NCBI RefSeq assembly: GCF_031458235.1
Contig: NZ_JAVDYB010000001.1
Span: 372,001 to 436,000 of the forward strand
Direction: 5' to 3'
DNA length: 64,000 nt
Source: Catenuloplanes atrovinosus
GTDB taxonomy: Bacteria > Actinomycetota > Actinomycetes > Mycobacteriales > Micromonosporaceae
The notes under the pieces are model-generated. The model did not search any database, had not been told where the DNA came from, and saw only the letters and a list, made by a program, of their open reading frames with translations. This document shows, piece after piece, positions 61,886 to 64,000 of this stretch (position 1 is its first letter; each line of letters begins with the position of its first letter). The position numbers were made by a program, and so were the translations under genes.

Positions 61886-62260
61886 ATGTCCAAGCCCCGA
61901 CCGATTCCCACCACTGGTGTCCCGGCGCCTCGGGTCATCCACTACGTCACCCCGGCCGTTCCGGCGGACGTGGCGCACCTGACCCCGGCGCAGATCGAGG
62001 ACTACCAGGCCCGGTACGTCCAGTGGCGTTTCCGGCAGGCCGCGATCGCCGAGCGGGACCGCAGGGCGCGCATGGCCTACCTCGGGTTCGGCGTCACGGC
62101 CGGCCTCGGTGTGCTCGGCGCGCTCAGCTTCGCCGTCTGGCAGATCGTTCACGCCGTGAGCTTCCTCGGCGTGCTGGCGATTCCGGCCGTGCTGCTGCTC
62201 GCTGGTGGCGCGCTGTGGGGCGGTCACCGCTGCATCACGGTGATTCAGCACTGGCACTGA
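61886..62260 (+). CDS. Small membrane protein of the element (Spd-like)
   Basis: The 124-residue protein has a Pro-rich N-terminus, a helix (LTPAQIEDYQARYVQWRFRQ) and two membrane helices (about residues 68-88 and 93-112). It follows the translocase and may help plasmid spread, as Spd proteins do; this is inferred from position. ATG 61886 follows GAGAGGGAGGGA. Confidence 0.7.
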   Translation: MSKPRPIPTTGVPAPRVIHYVTPAVPADVAHLTPAQIEDYQARYVQWRFRQAAIAERDRRARMAYLGFGVTAGLGVLGALSFAVWQIVHAVSFLGVLAIPAVLLLAGGALWGGHRCITVIQHWH

Positions 62261-62383
62261 CTGCTTCGGCGAGAGCACCCAACTCCATCTGGATCGACGG
62301 CACCGGCTGAAGGCCTAGGAAACCGGACCGGCACCGCCGACCACTAGCAACCGATTCCCGTCTCAAGGAAAGGAGCCGGCACG

Positions 62384-62998
62384 ATGCAGGCTACCCCGAA
62401 ACAGACCCACGTCCCTGCGCGCTGGCCCGTCGATCAGCTCCGGAAGCTCTGGGGACAGAGCCCGGCGGACGCGGCCAACCACTACGGCGAGCTTCTGCTG
62501 GCCCGAGGCCGCGCGGAGAACGAGCGGCTCGCCGCCACGGCGACCACGGTCGAGGATGACGGTCCGTGTGGGGACCCGATCGACGCGTACCTGTCGTGGC
62601 ATCAGGAGCGGGAGGAGAAGAAGCTCTCCGCTGAGGTCATGCGCAGCGCGGCGCTGTACCTGGTCCGGCATGGCTGGATTCAGGGCGCCTACTACGATGC
62701 CACGTCCGGGGTGTTCACTCCTGCGGCGTGCATGGTCGGCGCGATCGCGATGGTCTGCTACGGCGGCCCGTGTGAGCAGCCGACGGAGATGTTCGACGAG
62801 CCCGGCTTCGCCGCGTTCGAGACGTCTCTTCTCTACCTCGACCGGTACCTGATGGACCGGTTCGAGCTGGATTCGTTCACCTTCAACGACACCAAGGGCC
62901 GTACCGCCTCGGAGGCGATCGGCGCTCTCCTCGTGGCTGCGGAGCACTACGCCCCGCAGACGACGCACCCTACCGGGACTACCGGCGGTGCGGCATGA
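62384..62998 (+). CDS. DUF6197-like hypothetical protein
   Basis: The 204-residue protein has a helical first half and then AALYLVRHGWIQGAYYDATS and FTPAACMVGAIAMVCYGG, the pattern of the DUF6197 group found in actinomycete elements. Function is unknown. ATG 62384 follows AAGGAG. Its stop overlaps the next start (ATGA). Confidence 0.72.
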   Translation: MQATPKQTHVPARWPVDQLRKLWGQSPADAANHYGELLLARGRAENERLAATATTVEDDGPCGDPIDAYLSWHQEREEKKLSAEVMRSAALYLVRHGWIQGAYYDATSGVFTPAACMVGAIAMVCYGGPCEQPTEMFDEPGFAAFETSLLYLDRYLMDRFELDSFTFNDTKGRTASEAIGALLVAAEHYAPQTTHPTGTTGGAA

Positions 62999-63261
62999 GG
63001 ACGAACAGTGTCAAGCGCCGTTTGACGCCCCGGCGCCGTACCGCCCGGCTAGTCCTGCGGTTCGTGGCAGGGCTTTCCCTGGATGGTCGCCGTCACAGCA
63101 ACGCGACGTTCTGGCGTCGTGGCACCCGCCGTGTCGGCGTCCCCGCCTACCTCGTCACCTGGCGCTGGTGGGCTCTGGCCGCCGGTTGGCAGCGGGCATT
63201 GATCCGTCTGTCCGCCGTGGCCGTAACGGTGCTGCTGCTCGCGCTGGTGGTGGTCTTCTGA
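62995..63261 (+). CDS. Small basic membrane protein
   Basis: The 88-residue, Arg-rich protein ends in a single membrane helix (LIRLSAVAVTVLLLALVVVF). Starts and stops overlap both neighbours (ATGA and TGATG), so it is part of the same transcript. No family recognised. Confidence 0.65.
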   Translation: MRTNSVKRRLTPRRRTARLVLRFVAGLSLDGRRHSNATFWRRGTRRVGVPAYLVTWRWWALAAGWQRALIRLSAVAVTVLLLALVVVF

Positions 63262-63923
63262 TGGCTGCCAACGCGACACCGCGCAAGCGGAGCAAGCGCA
63301 ACCGTGAGAACAGCGAGTTCGACGCGTTCACCCGCCGCATCATCCGGGCGTTCGCCCGTCGTGTGGCCGGCGGCGACATCGAGGCCCTTCCGGCCTTGCT
63401 GCGCTTGCAAAACGCCGTCGACTCCGCCGTCGAGGAGGCCGTCAAGGGACTTCGGTCCGGCGACCGGCCGTACTCGTGGCAGGACATCGCGTCCCGGCTG
63501 GGTGTGTCCCGGCAGGCGGCGCAGATGCGTTTCGGCAAGCGCTCGGAGCGCATCGCCCTGGACGAGCGGCTCGTCCGCGAAGGCCTGGGCGTGTCCGTGG
63601 CGACGCTCGTTGCGGTGTTCGCCGATCACTTCCCTGGTAGCCCGATGCCGTCTCGGTGTCCGGGCTGCGGCTACCGCTACCCCGACGGGGTGACGGACTG
63701 CCCAACCATGATCACTATCCGTCCGGTCTTGTACCGCCGACGTGGGGAGGACCCGACAGCAGTCAAGACCCTGACCGCAGATCAGCACGCAAGCCTGCAC
63801 GACCCGAAAGCGGCCCGGAAGTCCAGGGCAGCAGCGGCTCGGCAGGCCAAGGCGCCGTGTCCGAACCGCGAACCAGAACTAACCCTGTTCGACAACCTCG
63901 GCGGAGAGGACACCACGCCATGA
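63261..63923 (+). CDS. Helix-turn-helix protein with Cys motif
   Basis: The 220-residue protein has a basic start, a helical region, a helix-turn-helix (SWQDIASRLGVSRQAAQMRF) and a CPGCGYRYPDG...CP metal-binding-like motif. It probably binds DNA and regulates element genes. The ATG overlaps the preceding stop. Confidence 0.72.
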   Translation: MAANATPRKRSKRNRENSEFDAFTRRIIRAFARRVAGGDIEALPALLRLQNAVDSAVEEAVKGLRSGDRPYSWQDIASRLGVSRQAAQMRFGKRSERIALDERLVREGLGVSVATLVAVFADHFPGSPMPSRCPGCGYRYPDGVTDCPTMITIRPVLYRRRGEDPTAVKTLTADQHASLHDPKAARKSRAAAARQAKAPCPNREPELTLFDNLGGEDTTP

Positions 63924-64000
63924 CCACGCACGAGTTCGACTACCGCAATTTCCAGTTCGAGGACGCCGTCAACTACGGGCTCGCGTGCGTAGACGTGCAG
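63920..64000 (+). CDS. Start of an element gene, cut by the window edge
   Basis: Twenty-seven codons are visible (MTTHEFDYRNFQFEDAVNYG then LACVDVQ). The ATG overlaps the previous stop (ATGA). Too short to assign. Confidence 0.6.
   Translation, partial: MTTHEFDYRNFQFEDAVNYGLACVDVQ

Larger units (their letters stand above)
56611..64000. mobile_element. Integrative conjugative element of AICE type (left part)
   Basis: The element begins at the tRNA-derived att copy and continues past the right edge. It contains a Xis-like protein, an XRE-TPR regulator, membrane proteins, SSB, a translocase of the FtsK/Tra type that moves double-stranded DNA between mycelia, and many overlapping small genes. 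This matches actinomycete integrative and conjugative elements such as pSAM2. Integrase and replication initiator are not in the window and would be expected to the right, near the intact tRNA. Confidence 0.8.

Noticed and set aside
1-64000. CRISPR arrays, rRNA genes or complete tRNA genes
   Set aside because: No regularly spaced repeats, rRNA signatures or full cloverleaf sequences were found; only the tRNA 3' half at 56611-56654.

Overview
The window is high-GC DNA with GC-rich third positions, many GTG starts and stop/start overlaps of the GTGA or ATGA type. Gene content (WhiB-free but with cebEFG-bglC-cebR, an ECF sigma/anti-sigma pair, a large ATP-binding LuxR regulator, bioB with its actinobacterial helper protein, and an actinomycete-type integrative element) points to a filamentous actinomycete, probably of the Micromonosporaceae. 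The family placement is inference; no marker gene in the window settles it.

Layout. 1-2.6 kb: end of a Trp/Arg-rich helical protein, an ATP-dependent DNA ligase and an EEP-family phosphoesterase. 2.8-6.2 kb: a tightly coupled three-gene set (PD-(D/E)xK-like nuclease, small middle protein, zinc-hook ABC ATPase) that looks like an ABC-three-component (ABC-3C) conflict system. 6.3-11.5 kb: secreted subtilase with two P-domains, DUF3592 protein, BenE-type transporter with a divergent XRE-cupin regulator. 12-16.7 kb: ECF sigma factor, its zinc anti-sigma factor and three exported proteins, with similar candidate promoters. 16.8-19.1 kb: AlkA-like glycosylase, SnoaL-like protein and a patch of dispersed GC-rich repeats. 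19.1-25.7 kb: a herA-sbcD-sbcC-nurA operon, i.e. an archaeal-style end-resection set. 26.6-32.6 kb: cellobiose uptake operon cebEFG-bglC-cebR with two CebR-type operators around a good promoter. 32.7-35.5 kb: two ACT-domain paralogues (one fused to GNAT) and a DUF3072 protein. 35.5-39.8 kb: GNAT, then biotin genes bsaP/bioB facing bioF-bioD; bioF and bioD carry unusual low-complexity additions. 39.9-44.2 kb: a P450 and a membrane PAS-GGDEF-EAL protein. 44.5-48.7 kb: TetR, FAD monooxygenase, MFS exporter, likely a drug or phenolic detoxification cassette. 48.9-54.9 kb: LAL regulator, LacI regulator, D-amino-acid oxidase with divergent LysR.

55-56.3 kb: a membrane-anchored helical protein next to a CD-NTase-like nucleotidyltransferase, a candidate two-gene CBASS-like system. 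It lies directly beside a tRNA-derived attachment site (3' half of a tRNA-Val, 56611-56654). From there to the right edge runs an integrative and conjugative element of the AICE kind: Xis-like protein, XRE-TPR regulator, membrane transfer proteins, SSB, an FtsK/Tra-type DNA translocase (plus an internally deleted copy of it) and several small overlapping genes. The element continues past the window; no integrase or replication gene is inside the window.

The most interesting points are the two candidate defence loci (ABC-3C and CD-NTase pair), the shrunken translocase copy, the dispersed repeat family, and the odd insertions in BioF and BioD. No CRISPR array, rRNA or complete tRNA was seen.
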